Of a stretch of 64,000 nt of DNA, positions 16,517-25,957 are shown piece by piece (the first letter of the stretch is position 1; each line of letters opens with the position of its first letter). The stretch comes from Solihabitans fulvus (lineage in GTDB: Bacteria > Actinomycetota > Actinomycetes > Mycobacteriales > Pseudonocardiaceae). The stretch covers positions 44,471-108,470 of the forward strand of contig NZ_VUOB01000065.1 in the NCBI RefSeq assembly GCF_008386585.1, given 5' to 3'. Below the pieces are notes generated by a model, which saw only the letters and a list, made by a program, of their open reading frames with translations, searched no databases and was not told the origin of the DNA. A program made the translations under genes and the position numbers.

Positions 16517-16987
16517 ATGACGGGGAGCGTGCTCACCGCCCCGGTCGACTTCGCCGGTCCGGGGCGGACGCTGTTCCTCGCCGGCGGCATCATGCACTGC
16601 CCGCCGTGGCAGGACGAGGTCGTCGCCGCGCTGGCCGACCTCGACGTCGTGCTGCTCAACCCGAGGCGTGCCGCGTTCCCGATGGGCGACCCGGACGGCG
16701 AGGTCGAACAGATCGACTGGGAACACCGCCACCTGGCGATCGCCAGCTCGGTGCTGTTCTGGTTCCCCGCCTCGGATCCGGCGCTGTCGGTGCAGCCGAT
16801 CGCCCTGTACGAGCTTGGCTGGCTCGCGCACAGCGACCGGCCCATCGCGGTCGGCGTCGACCCCGCCTACCCGCGCCGCCAGGACGTGCTGCTCCAGCTC
16901 TCACACGCCCGTCCCGGCCTGCCGGTGCACGACACCCTGCCGGACACCGTGGCCGCGGCGAGGAGCCTGCTGACCGGGCTCGGCTGA
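16517..16987 (+). CDS. Nucleoside 2-deoxyribosyltransferase-domain protein
   Basis: A 156-residue protein similar to nucleoside 2-deoxyribosyltransferase-like domain proteins (PF15891): FLAGGIMHCPPWQDEVVAAL near the start, VVLLNPRRAAFP, then a QIDWEHRHLAIASSVLFWFP segment and QPIALYELGWLA that carries the conserved Glu. Members are thought to act on nucleosides or related N-glycosides. Its ATG directly follows the ung stop codon, so co-translation with ung suggests a role in handling damaged or modified nucleotides; this is inference. Confidence 0.75.
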   Translation: MTGSVLTAPVDFAGPGRTLFLAGGIMHCPPWQDEVVAALADLDVVLLNPRRAAFPMGDPDGEVEQIDWEHRHLAIASSVLFWFPASDPALSVQPIALYELGWLAHSDRPIAVGVDPAYPRRQDVLLQLSHARPGLPVHDTLPDTVAAARSLLTGLG

Positions 16988-17100
16988 CCGGGCGTCGTCG
17001 GCGGCTCGGGGCACCCACCCTCGTCGGGCCGCGCGCGGCGATGAGAATTGGGGGCTGCGTCACACTTTTCGTCGCTGCGGCCACTAGGTCTGGCCACAGC

Positions 17101-17136
17101 GAAGCGGCCCGGACGGAGAACCGTCCGGGCCGCTTC
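17101..17136. terminator. Bidirectional terminator between the deoxyribosyltransferase-like gene and rpmB
   Basis: A perfect 16-base stem (17101-17116 with 17121-17136) with an AGAA loop lies between two convergent genes. Short outer arms CACAGC/GCTGTG extend it. Confidence 0.88.
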
Positions 17137-17158
17137 GGGCTGTGTTCAGGGGGCGGCG

Positions 17159-17350
17159 TCAGCCGCGGACGACCTTGCCGGCCTTCAGGCAGGAGGTGCA
17201 CACGTTCAGACGCTGGCGCTGCGTAGCAGTAACCTTCGCGCGCACGCTCTGAATGTTCGGGTCCCACCGACGGTTGGTGCGTCGGTTCGAGCGCGAAACG
17301 TTGTGACCGAAGCCCGGTCCCTTGCCACAGACGTCGCAGACGGCAGCCAC
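17159..17350 (-). CDS. rpmB: 50S ribosomal protein L28
   Basis: A 63-residue L28 of the large ribosomal subunit. MAAVCDVCGKGPGFGHNVSR and SNRRTNRRWDPNIQSVRAKV are characteristic, and the two cysteine pairs (CDVC, CTSC) mark the zinc-binding C+ form, the version typically kept under zinc-replete conditions while zinc-free paralogues are induced by zinc starvation. It is divergent from the DAK2 gene, as in mycobacteria. Confidence 0.97.
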   Translation of the reverse strand: MAAVCDVCGKGPGFGHNVSRSNRRTNRRWDPNIQSVRAKVTATQRQRLNVCTSCLKAGKVVRG

Positions 17351-17541
17351 GTCAGACTCCTTCAGGTTTGTTCAAGCTGTACTCAACGCCCAGGCGGACG
17401 CGAATGCGTGCACAAGCCTCAGCCGGGCCGGGCAACCCAGACAGGGTAACCGGTCGCGGGCGGCGCAGCCAAACCGGGTCGTCGCGGCAGTCGTTACGCT
17501 CGCGGTGACCCGGCGGTATTCCACGGCAGGGAGGTCGGTGC

Positions 17542-19176
17542 GTGGTGCAGGCGCTGGACGCGGCGGCGGTGCGCAGGTGGGCCGATGCGTGCGTGCGCTC
17601 GCTGGACAGCCAGCGCGAGGCCATCGACCGGATCAACGTCTACCCGGTGCCCGACGGCGACACGGGCACCAACCTCCTGCACACCATGCGCTCGGCCCTG
17701 GACGCGCTGATGCGGGCCCCCGCCGAGGCGTCCTCCTCGGTCGGTCCCGCGGTCGCCGCCATGGCCAGGGGCGCGCTGGCCGGCGCGCGCGGCAACTCCG
17801 GGGTGATCGTCTCGCAGGTGTTGCGCGGGCTCGCCGAGGTGTTGCAGGGCACGTCGACCGCGTCGGGGGCCGGGCTGCGCCGCGCGCTGCGCAGGGCCGA
17901 CGAGCTGGCCACCGCTGCCGTGGCCGAGCCGGCCGTCGGGACGGTGCTGACGGTGCTGCACGCCGCGGCCGACGCGGCGGCCGACAGCGCGTCCGACGAG
18001 CTGGACGACGTGGTCACCTCGGCGGCGGGTGCCGCGGCAACGGCGCTGGCCGAGACGACCCGCCAGCTCGCCGCGCTGGCCAGGGCCGGGGTGGTCGACG
18101 CGGGCGGGCGCGGGCTGGTGGTGCTGCTCGACGCGCTCGCCGCCGTGGTGACCGGCCGGGAGGAACCCCGCGCGGAGCGGATCGCCGACGCGGTGCTGCC
18201 ACGGACGCAGGAGTCGCTGACCACGGGCCGGGAGGGCGGGTCGGCCGAGTACGACTACGAGGTGATGTACCTGCTCGACGGGGTCGAGGAGAGTGTCGAG
18301 GGGCTGCGCGGCGCGCTCGGCGCGCTCGGCGACTGCGTGTCGGTCGTCGGCGACGGCGCCGAGCTGTGGACCGTGCACGTGCATTGCAACGACATCGGCG
18401 CGGCCATCGAGGCCGGGATCAGGACGGGCCGGCCGCACCGGATCACGGTGGCGCGCTTCGCCGACCAGATCGCCGCGCAGGCCGCCAGGTTCGTGTCGGA
18501 GCGGGTCGTGGTGGCGCTGGTGCGGGGCGCGGGGGCCGCCGAGCTGTTCCGCGGCGAGGGCGCCGTCGCGCTCGACCTGTGCGCGGCGGGGGACGTGACC
18601 GAGGCCGACCTGCTCGCCGTGATCAGCGGCACGCGGGCCAGCCAGGTCATCGTGTTGCCCGGCGACACCGAGCTGGTGGACCTGGCCGAGGAGGCCAGGC
18701 GGCAGGCGATGGAGGCGGGCCAGGACGTGCTGGTCGTGCCGACGTCCTCGCCGGTCCAGTCGCTGGCCGCGCTGGCCGTGCACGACCCCGGCCGGCGGGC
18801 GGACGACGACGCAGTGGCGATGGCTGAGGCGGCCGCGGCGACCCGGCGCGGCGAGCTGACCGTGTCCGGCAGGGAGGCGTTGACCTGGGTCGGCCGGTGT
18901 CAGCCCGGCGACCTGCTCGGCCTGCTCGACGGCGAGGTGGTGCTGATCGAGGCGGGGCCAGCCGACGCCGACGACGTGTCCGACGCGGCCTGCCGGCTGG
19001 TGGACCGGATGCTCGGCGGCGGCGGCGAGCTGGTCACCGCGCTGCTCGGCGGCGACGCGCCCGACGGGCTGGCCGAGACGCTCGAGCAGCATCTGCGGGC
19101 CAGCCACCCCGGGGTCGAGCTGACGGCGTACGTCGGCGGCCAGCCCGACGCCCTGCTGCTGTTCGGCGTGGAGTGA
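17542..19176 (+). CDS. DAK2/DegV-type protein (FakA-like, YloV family)
   Basis: A 544-residue protein with an N-terminal DAK2 (DhaL-like) nucleotide-binding domain: INVYPVPDGDTGTNLLHTM with the Mg-binding Asp38 and Asp40, and the phosphate loop GARGNSGVIVSQ. A central YloV domain (YDYEVMYLLDGVEESVEGLR, then VHVHCNDIGAAIEAG) and a C-terminal domain (VLPGDTELVDLAEEA onward) follow. In Firmicutes this protein (FakA) phosphorylates fatty acids held by FakB, but no fakB is seen here, so substrate is inferred only. GTG 17542 follows GGGAGG. It precedes recG, a conserved pair. Confidence 0.88.
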   Translation: MVQALDAAAVRRWADACVRSLDSQREAIDRINVYPVPDGDTGTNLLHTMRSALDALMRAPAEASSSVGPAVAAMARGALAGARGNSGVIVSQVLRGLAEVLQGTSTASGAGLRRALRRADELATAAVAEPAVGTVLTVLHAAADAAADSASDELDDVVTSAAGAAATALAETTRQLAALARAGVVDAGGRGLVVLLDALAAVVTGREEPRAERIADAVLPRTQESLTTGREGGSAEYDYEVMYLLDGVEESVEGLRGALGALGDCVSVVGDGAELWTVHVHCNDIGAAIEAGIRTGRPHRITVARFADQIAAQAARFVSERVVVALVRGAGAAELFRGEGAVALDLCAAGDVTEADLLAVISGTRASQVIVLPGDTELVDLAEEARRQAMEAGQDVLVVPTSSPVQSLAALAVHDPGRRADDDAVAMAEAAAATRRGELTVSGREALTWVGRCQPGDLLGLLDGEVVLIEAGPADADDVSDAACRLVDRMLGGGGELVTALLGGDAPDGLAETLEQHLRASHPGVELTAYVGGQPDALLLFGVE

Positions 19177-19254
19177 CCCGATCGTGCGCGGGGAGTGCCC
19201 GGCACGGCGACTGACCGACGCGCCTGTCGGGGCGTACTGATTGAATCGACCCCG

Positions 19255-21456
19255 ATGACTTCGTTCGAGGACAGGCTCGAGCCGCTGCTCGGCGGCAAGA
19301 CGGCCAAGGCACTGGAGACCGCCCTCACGCTGGGCACGGTCGGCGACCTGCTGCGCCACTACCCGCGCCGCTACGCCGAGCGCGGCGAGCTGACCAACAT
19401 CGCCGGGCTGGAGATCGGTGAGCACGCGACCGTCCTCGCCAAGGTGCTGAAGGTGACCAAGCGCCCGATGCGGCAGCGCAGGGGCACGCTCACCGAGGTC
19501 ATCGTCACCGACGGCCAACGGTCGCTGAGCTGCGTGTTCTTCAAGCACGTCAGGGACATGGACAAGCTGCTGCCCGAGCGGCAGGGCCTGTTCGCCGGCA
19601 AGGTCACCGCGTTTAACAAGACCCTCCAGCTCGCCCACCCCGACTTCCAGCTGCTGGAGAACGACGACGACCAGCAGCAGGTCGAGGAGTTCGCCAAGGC
19701 GCTCATCCCGGTCTATCCGGCGGCCAAGGACATGCCGTCCTGGGTGCTGGCCCGCTGCGTCGAGCAGGTCCTGGCCACCTGGGACGGAACAGAGGATCCG
19801 CTGCCTGCCGAGCTGCGCAAACGCTTTCACCTGGCCGATCTGTCCGACGCCCTGCGCGAGATCCACCTCCCGGACGGCTGGCCCGCCGTGGAGCGCGCGC
19901 GGCAGCGGCTCAAGTGGGACGAGGCGCTGGCCGTCCAGCTCGCGCTCGCGCAGCGCCGCCGCGCGGCGGCCGACAAGCCGGCGCGGGCCTGCCCCCGCCG
20001 GCCCGGCGGCATCCTCGACGCGTTCGACCAGCGGCTGCCCTTCGAGCTGACCAAGGGCCAGCGCGAGGTCGGAGAGGTCGTTCAGACCGAGCTGTCCGGC
20101 CGGCACCCGATGAACCGGCTGCTCCAGGGCGAGGTCGGCTCCGGCAAGACGATCGTGGCGCTGCGCGCGATGCTCCAGGCCGTCGACGCCGGCCGGCAGG
20201 CCGCGATGCTCGCGCCGACGGAAGTCCTTGCCGCGCAACATGCCCGCTCGCTGCGGGAGATGCTCGGCGACCTCGCGATGGCCGGCGAGCTCGGCTCGGC
20301 GGACCAGGCGACGAAGGTGACGCTGCTGACCGGTTCGCTGTCCGCGCCGCAGCGCAAGCAGGCCATGCTGGACGTCGCCTCCGGCGCCACCGGCATCGCG
20401 GTCGGCACCCACGCGCTCATCCAGGACAAGGTGTCCTTCGCGGAACTCGGGCTCGTGGTCGTCGACGAGCAGCACCGCTTCGGCGTCGAGCAGCGGGACG
20501 CGCTGCGCGGCCGGTCCGGCGAGGACGGCAGCCCGCACGTGCTGGTGATGACGGCGACGCCGATCCCGCGCACCGTGGCGATGACCGTGTACGGCGACCT
20601 TGAGGTCTCGGCGCTGCGCGAGCTGCCGCAGGGCCGGTCGCCGATCAAGACCTCCGTGGTGCCGGTGGCGGAGAAGCCGGCCTGGCTGGACCGCGCGTGG
20701 CAGCGGGTGCGCGAGGAGGTCGCCGCGGGGCACCAGGCGTACGTGGTGTGCCCGAGGATCGGCGAACAGGCCTCGGTCGGCGAGGACGTCGACCCGGACG
20801 GACCCGACGGCGAGCCGCCTGCCGAGACCGGCTCGGACCGCAGGGCGCCGCTCGCCGTGTCCGACGTCGCGCCCGCGCTGGCCGAGGGACCGCTGAAGGG
20901 CCTGCGGATCGGCATCCTGCACGGCAGGCTGCCGGCCGACGAGAAGGACGCGGTGATGCGGGCCTTCGCGGCCGGCGAGATCGACGTCCTGGTGGCTACT
21001 ACCGTCGTCGAGGTCGGCGTGAACGTGCCGAACGCGACCGCCATGGTCATCATGGACGCGGACCGCTTCGGCGTCAGCCAGCTGCACCAGCTGCGCGGTC
21101 GGGTCGGCCGGGGCAGCGCGCCGGGGCTGTGCCTGCTGGTCACCGAGGCGTTCGGCGGCACGCCGACCAGGGACCGGCTCGACGCGGTCGCGTCCACTCT
21201 GGACGGTTTCGAACTCGCCCAGCTCGACCTTGAGCTGCGCCGCGAGGGCGACATCCTCGGCGCGGCGCAGTCCGGCAAGAAGTCCGCGCTGAAGATGCTG
21301 TCGCTGCTGCGCGACACCGAGCTGATCGAGGAGGCCAGGGTGGAGGCGCAGCGCGTCGTCGCCGAGGATCCTGACCTCGCCGCGCACCCTGGGCTCGCCG
21401 GCATGGTCGGCGACCTGGTCGACGAGGAACGCGCGGAGTACCTCGAAAAGGCCTGA
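19255..21456 (+). CDS. recG: ATP-dependent DNA helicase RecG
   Basis: A 733-residue superfamily 2 helicase that regresses stalled replication forks and processes recombination intermediates. The wedge/OB domain occupies about the first 250 residues (RRYAERGELTNIAGLEIGEH). Walker A GEVGSGKT lies at about 292-299, the DEQH box near 403 (VVDEQHRFGVEQRDALR), and TATPIPRTVAMTVYGDL near 433. The C-terminal helicase and RecG signature (QLHQLRGRVGRG) are intact. ATG 19255 begins the protein at the conserved start of the family. An acidic insertion (PDGPDGEPPAE) near 515-540 is lineage-typical. Confidence 0.97.
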   Translation: MTSFEDRLEPLLGGKTAKALETALTLGTVGDLLRHYPRRYAERGELTNIAGLEIGEHATVLAKVLKVTKRPMRQRRGTLTEVIVTDGQRSLSCVFFKHVRDMDKLLPERQGLFAGKVTAFNKTLQLAHPDFQLLENDDDQQQVEEFAKALIPVYPAAKDMPSWVLARCVEQVLATWDGTEDPLPAELRKRFHLADLSDALREIHLPDGWPAVERARQRLKWDEALAVQLALAQRRRAAADKPARACPRRPGGILDAFDQRLPFELTKGQREVGEVVQTELSGRHPMNRLLQGEVGSGKTIVALRAMLQAVDAGRQAAMLAPTEVLAAQHARSLREMLGDLAMAGELGSADQATKVTLLTGSLSAPQRKQAMLDVASGATGIAVGTHALIQDKVSFAELGLVVVDEQHRFGVEQRDALRGRSGEDGSPHVLVMTATPIPRTVAMTVYGDLEVSALRELPQGRSPIKTSVVPVAEKPAWLDRAWQRVREEVAAGHQAYVVCPRIGEQASVGEDVDPDGPDGEPPAETGSDRRAPLAVSDVAPALAEGPLKGLRIGILHGRLPADEKDAVMRAFAAGEIDVLVATTVVEVGVNVPNATAMVIMDADRFGVSQLHQLRGRVGRGSAPGLCLLVTEAFGGTPTRDRLDAVASTLDGFELAQLDLELRREGDILGAAQSGKKSALKMLSLLRDTELIEEARVEAQRVVAEDPDLAAHPGLAGMVGDLVDEERAEYLEKA

Positions 21457-21527
21457 CCTGCGCGGACCGCCGCCTGGCCCTATCGTCGACGTCGATCGAC
21501 AGGGTTTGCGAGGACTGGAGGTCGGCG

Positions 21528-22679
21528 ATGCGCCGTGGGCTCGGCGGGTGCTGCGTGCTGGTGCTCGTGCTGCTCGCGTCGGTCCTCGGTGGCCCGGTCG
21601 CGGTGGCGGGCCGATCGGCCGCGAAGGTGTTGGGCCCCAACGAGGCGCACTATCCCCGGGTGATCCGGTTGGCGCACTCCGGGGCCGCGAACGGCCGGAT
21701 CGTCGCCGCCGTGGTGCGTGACCTGAACGGGGTCGGTGGCGGCGAGATCTTCGAGAGCGCGGACGGCGGCGCGTCCTTCGCCCAGCTGGGTAGGATCGCC
21801 GATCCGTTGGGCGACAACGGGGTGTGCTGCGCGGACCTGTTCGAGCTGCCGAGCCAGGTCGGCTCGCTGCGGCCGGGCACCCTGCTGTGGGTCGGCGCGT
21901 TCGGCGAGGCCGCGCGGCCTGTTCCGGTGATGTCGCTGCGGATCTGGCAGAGCACCGACCGGGGCCGCACCTGGTCCTACCTGTCCGCCTGCGCCGAGGC
22001 CGCCGACGGGAGACGGCTGTGGGAGCCGGAGTTGGCCGTGGATGCCGCAGGCCGGCTGGTGTGCCACTTCTCCGACGAGGGCGGCGAGCCGGGGCACAAC
22101 CAGGTGATGGCCAGGACGGTGTCGACCGACGGGGTGCGCTGGACGGATCGGACCCTGACCGTGGCCGTCCCGCAGCAGCGGGTCCGGCCGGGGATGCCGA
22201 ACGTGCGCCGACTGCCCGACGGCGACTTCTACCTGACCTACGAGCTGTGCAACCAGCTTGGGCAGTACTCCTGCGCGACCTACTACCGGCTGTCCAAGAA
22301 CGGGTGGGACTGGGGCGATCCGGCCGACCAGGGCACCCTGTTGCGCGGCAGGGACGGCTCGTACTTCATGCACACCCCGACGATCGCGCTGACTCCCGGC
22401 GGCCGGCTCCTGCTGGTCGGCCAGGAGCTGTGGACGTCCGACGGGCACCACGCGCCGGGCAACGGGACGACGGTGTTCGTCAATGACAGCAACGGAATCG
22501 GCGACTGGTCGGCGATGCCGGCACCGGTCCCGGTGCCGGGAGCCAGGGACGACCAGTGTCCGAACTACAGCTCGACACTGCTCCCGGTCGGCGGCGACGT
22601 GCTCGAGGTCGCCACCGACTACGGCGCCGATCACGTCTGCCGGGCCTGGTTCGCCTCCGCGCGGCTACCGGCGACCTGA
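21528..22679 (+). CDS. Secreted sialidase-fold (BNR/Asp-box) protein, copy 1
   Basis: A 383-residue exported protein with a signal peptide at about residues 1-27. The mature part looks like a six-bladed beta-propeller: Asp-box motifs SADGGASF (about 78-85) and STDRGRTW (about 145-152), with further TVSTDGVRWTD and conserved RVIRLAHSG at the start of the barrel. This is the layout of exo-sialidases or other propeller glycoside hydrolases, but I do not see the complete arginine triad, so the substrate is unknown. ATG 21528 follows GGAGG at about 21517. A paralogue lies 50 bases downstream. Confidence 0.75.
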   Translation: MRRGLGGCCVLVLVLLASVLGGPVAVAGRSAAKVLGPNEAHYPRVIRLAHSGAANGRIVAAVVRDLNGVGGGEIFESADGGASFAQLGRIADPLGDNGVCCADLFELPSQVGSLRPGTLLWVGAFGEAARPVPVMSLRIWQSTDRGRTWSYLSACAEAADGRRLWEPELAVDAAGRLVCHFSDEGGEPGHNQVMARTVSTDGVRWTDRTLTVAVPQQRVRPGMPNVRRLPDGDFYLTYELCNQLGQYSCATYYRLSKNGWDWGDPADQGTLLRGRDGSYFMHTPTIALTPGGRLLLVGQELWTSDGHHAPGNGTTVFVNDSNGIGDWSAMPAPVPVPGARDDQCPNYSSTLLPVGGDVLEVATDYGADHVCRAWFASARLPAT

Positions 22680-22729
22680 TTCGGCGATCCGGCGATCCAA
22701 CAGAACGAACGACGGTCCGGAGGACAGCG

Positions 22730-23893
22730 ATGCGTGGTGGAACTGTCAGGGCGGGACTGCTCGTGGTGCTGCTGCTTGGCGCGCTGGCCGCTCCGGCCGG
22801 GGTCGCCTCGGCGGCTGGCCCCGCGTTGCTGAGCCAGAGCGTGGCGCGGTATCCGAGGGTCATCCGGCTGGCGCATTCCGGCGCGGCCGACGGACGCGTC
22901 CTCGCCAGCGTCGCCACCTACCGAGGTCAGGCCAGCCTCGGCGCGGTCTTCGAGAGCACGGACGACGGCGCGTCCTTCCAGCAGGTCGGCACGGTCGACG
23001 ATCCGGCCGGCGGCAGCGCGGGGCTGTGCTGCCTGCACCTGTTCGAGCTGCCGCAGCAGGTCGGCGACCTGCCGGCCGGCACCCTGTTGTGGACGGGGAA
23101 CTTCGGCCACAGCCCGGGACCGGACGGGCGGATGTCGCTGCGGATCTGGCGCAGCGCCGACGTGGGACGTACCTGGTCCTACCTGTCGACCTGCGCCGAG
23201 TCGCCGAACCGGGGCGAGCTGTGGGAGCCGGAGCTGTCGGTGGACGCGGCCGGTCGGCTGGTCTGCCACTTCTCCGACGAGAGCGAGGGACCCGCGCACA
23301 GCCAGACGCTCGCCCGCACGGTGTCCACCGACGGCGTGCACTGGAGCGGCAAGACCGACACGGTCGTCAGTGGGGACCCCGAGCTGCGGCCGGGGATGGC
23401 GATGGTGCGCAGGCTGCCCGACGGCGACTACTACATGACCTATGAGCTGTGCGCCCAGCACGGCCAGTACTTCTGCGCCGCCTACTTCCGGGTGTCCAAG
23501 GACGGATGGGACTGGGGCGATCCCGCCGACCTCGGCGCGTTGGTGCGCAGCGTGAACGGCCGGTACTTCATCCACGCGCCGACCATCGAGACGACGCGAG
23601 GCGGGCGGCTGGTACTGATCGGCCAGGTGCTGCTGGACGCCGACGGCGCGGTCGCCAAGGGGAACGGGACGACGCTGTTCGTCAACGACGCCAACGGGCG
23701 CGGCGACTGGACGGAGTCAACGGCGCCGGTCTCGGTGCCGGAGGCGGCGGACGACCGCTGCCCGAACTACAGTCCGTCGCTGCTGCCGAGCGCGGATGGG
23801 CGGCGAGTGCTGGAGATCTCCACCAACTACAGCGGGGACAACGTCTGCCGGGCCTACTTCGCGACCGGTTCGCTACCCAATAATCCGGGGTGA
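22730..23893 (+). CDS. Secreted sialidase-fold (BNR/Asp-box) protein, copy 2
   Basis: A 387-residue paralogue of the preceding gene, with signal peptide (about 1-26), YPRVIRLAHSGAADGR, Asp-boxes STDDGASF and SADVGRTW, and a matching C-terminus (NYSGDNVCRAYFA). Conserved pairs of cysteines (GLCCLHLFELP, CPNYSPSLLP) suggest a disulfide-stabilised extracellular propeller. The copies are clearly homologous over their full length but diverged at many positions, so the duplication is old. ATG 22730 follows GGAGG at about 22716. The two genes are probably one operon. Confidence 0.75.
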   Translation: MRGGTVRAGLLVVLLLGALAAPAGVASAAGPALLSQSVARYPRVIRLAHSGAADGRVLASVATYRGQASLGAVFESTDDGASFQQVGTVDDPAGGSAGLCCLHLFELPQQVGDLPAGTLLWTGNFGHSPGPDGRMSLRIWRSADVGRTWSYLSTCAESPNRGELWEPELSVDAAGRLVCHFSDESEGPAHSQTLARTVSTDGVHWSGKTDTVVSGDPELRPGMAMVRRLPDGDYYMTYELCAQHGQYFCAAYFRVSKDGWDWGDPADLGALVRSVNGRYFIHAPTIETTRGGRLVLIGQVLLDADGAVAKGNGTTLFVNDANGRGDWTESTAPVSVPEAADDRCPNYSPSLLPSADGRRVLEISTNYSGDNVCRAYFATGSLPNNPG

Positions 23894-24015
23894 TCGCGCC
23901 CGTTGCGACGTAGGCTGGGCGCGGCTCGCCGATCGCAGGCCCGACCTTTCCCGGCGTCGTTCGCGACACAACCGCGGGCTTCTTCGCCGGTGTCGTTGAC
24001 CTGTAGGGAGTTTCG

Positions 24016-25197
24016 ATGCGTGTCGCCCCGCCACCGCCCGCCGCCCGCCTGTCGGCCGTCGCCAGTTCCCCGGTCAGGGAGATCCTCGCCCTGACGGCCA
24101 GGCCCGGGGTGATCTCGTTCGCCGGCGGCCTGCCCGCGCCTGAGCTGTTCGACGTCGACGGGCTGCGCGCGGCCTTCGACGAGGTGCTCGCGAAGCAGCC
24201 GAGGCGGGCGTTGCAGTACTCCCGCACCGAGGGCGATCCCGTGCTGCGCCAGGCGATCGCAGACCGACTCACTCGCCGCGACCTGCCGACCGCCGCCGAC
24301 GACCTGCTGATCACCACGGGCTCGCAGCAGGCGTTGACCCTGATTGCCACGACGCTGCTGGAGCCAGGTGACGTCGTGCTGGTCGAGGAGCCGAGCTATC
24401 TCGCCGCGCTCCAGTGCTTCCAGCTGGCCGGCGCGCGGCTCGTGCCGGTGCCCTGCGACGAGGACGGCCTCGACCCCGTCGCGCTGGCCGAGCTGGTCGA
24501 CCGTGAGCGGCCCGCGCTGCTGTACCTGGTGCCGACGTTCCAGAACCCGACCGGCCGGACGCTCACGGCGGAGCGTCGGCGGGCCGTCGCCGAGGTGGCG
24601 GCGAGCCGGGGGCTGTGGATCGTGGAGGACGACCCGTACGGCGAACTGCGGTACCGGGGCGAGGCGCTGTCGCCGATCGCGGCCCTTGACGACGCGGCCG
24701 ACCGCACGATCCTGCTCGGCACCTTCTCGAAGATCATGGCTCCCGGCCTGCGCATCGGCTGGCTGCGCGCCCCCGCCGCGCTGGCGAACTCGTTGGTGGT
24801 CGCCAAACAGGCCGCCGACCTGCACACGTCCACGATCGACCAGGCCGCGGCCGGCGTCTATCTCGGCGCGGTCGACCTGGACGAGCACATCCGCCGGTTG
24901 CGGGCCGCGTACGCGCCGCGCCGGGAGGCGCTGCTGGCCGGGTTGCCCGAGGCACTGCCGGCCGGGAGCACGTGGAGCGACCCGGACGGCGGCATGTTCG
25001 TCTGGGTCCGCCTGCCCGGCGTGGCCGACGCGTCGGAGTTGCTGCCGCGCGCGCTGGCCAGGGACGTGGCCTTCGTGCCGGGCGCGCCGTTCTTCGCGAC
25101 CCGGCCCGACCCCGCGACGCTCCGGCTGTCGTTCACCACGCACTCGCCGGAGGAGATCGCCGAGGGCCTGCGCAGGCTCGGCGCGGCGCTCGCCTAG
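24016..25197 (+). CDS. PLP-dependent aminotransferase (class I/II)
   Basis: A 393-residue fold type I aminotransferase without an HTH domain, resembling the LysN / 2-aminoadipate aminotransferase group. PLP lysine is Lys239 in TFSKIMAPGLRIGWLRAP; PTFQNPTGRTLT and EDDPYGELRYRG hold cofactor contacts, and LQYSRTEGDPVLRQAI is typical for the N-terminus. It transfers amino groups between an amino acid and a 2-oxo acid; specificity (aminoadipate, branched-chain or aromatic) is open. ATG 24016 follows AGGGAG. Confidence 0.88.
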   Translation: MRVAPPPPAARLSAVASSPVREILALTARPGVISFAGGLPAPELFDVDGLRAAFDEVLAKQPRRALQYSRTEGDPVLRQAIADRLTRRDLPTAADDLLITTGSQQALTLIATTLLEPGDVVLVEEPSYLAALQCFQLAGARLVPVPCDEDGLDPVALAELVDRERPALLYLVPTFQNPTGRTLTAERRRAVAEVAASRGLWIVEDDPYGELRYRGEALSPIAALDDAADRTILLGTFSKIMAPGLRIGWLRAPAALANSLVVAKQAADLHTSTIDQAAAGVYLGAVDLDEHIRRLRAAYAPRREALLAGLPEALPAGSTWSDPDGGMFVWVRLPGVADASELLPRALARDVAFVPGAPFFATRPDPATLRLSFTTHSPEEIAEGLRRLGAALA

Positions 25198-25323
25198 GGC
25201 CAATCGCGGTGTTGTCGCCGCGCCACCCGTGTCATCGAGATTTCATGGGTCGCCAATAGCGTGGCTCGATCTGCTGCGCCGTGTCGCAGCGTCGAGACCA
25301 TGGACCAGGAGATCTCGGAGCTT

Positions 25324-25926
25324 ATGAAGAGCGCGCTGTTCGCCCTGTTCGCGTTGGCGGTGCTGGCGACGGCCGGCTGCGGGAGCCAGCTGGCAGGCCT
25401 GTCGGTCCCCGCTGCCAGCGGCACCCTGACCACCCCGGAACCGTCCACCAGCGCGCAGCAACGGCCGACGACGAGCACCCCGAGATCGAGCACCAGGCCG
25501 AAGAGCGGCATCGGTTCGGGCGCCAACGTGTTCGCCGCGCTGAACTCGTGCGAGATGATCGGCCCCGACCAGCAGCCCTTCCCGCTCGGCACCGGCGAAC
25601 GGATACACCCCGGCGCGCACGGTGAGTCCTGCGTGTACTCCCCGCCGCGCAGGGCGGCGGTGTCGGTCCAGTTCCTCGACTCCACCAGGGCCGACGAGAT
25701 GAAGGACCACGCCAGCACCAAGGGAAAGGTCGTCCCCCTCACCGTCGGCAAGCACAGTGCGCTCCAGATCGACAACGGGATCGCCAGCTGCATGGTCGTG
25801 TTCGCCGTTGGCGAGGCGGACAGCGCCAAGGTCTCGCTGGAGGCGGCGGAGGACTCGATCGACGAGCTGTGCGGCCTCGCCAAGAGGATCGCCGAGGTCG
25901 TCGAGCCCAAACTGCCGGTCGTGTGA
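25324..25926 (+). CDS. DUF3558-family lipoprotein
   Basis: A 200-residue predicted lipoprotein. The signal peptide ends in the lipobox LATAGC, so the acylated cysteine is about residue 18; a Thr/Ser/Pro-rich linker precedes the extracytoplasmic domain with two cysteines (LNSCEMI and GESCVYS), as in DUF3558 proteins of actinobacteria, whose function is unknown. ATG 25324 has GGAG six bases upstream; a longer frame from 25300 also exists. It lies 31 bases upstream of the kinase gene and may be a surface partner of it. Confidence 0.75.
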   Translation: MKSALFALFALAVLATAGCGSQLAGLSVPAASGTLTTPEPSTSAQQRPTTSTPRSSTRPKSGIGSGANVFAALNSCEMIGPDQQPFPLGTGERIHPGAHGESCVYSPPRRAAVSVQFLDSTRADEMKDHASTKGKVVPLTVGKHSALQIDNGIASCMVVFAVGEADSAKVSLEAAEDSIDELCGLAKRIAEVVEPKLPVV

Positions 25927-25957
25927 CGCCATCCGCGCGCACGGCTGAGGGAGATCG

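Noticed and set aside
17494..21387. Minus-strand open frame of about 1300 codons
   Set aside because: It runs antisense to the DAK2 and recG genes, with composition driven by their codon use, and has no domain or ribosome binding site.
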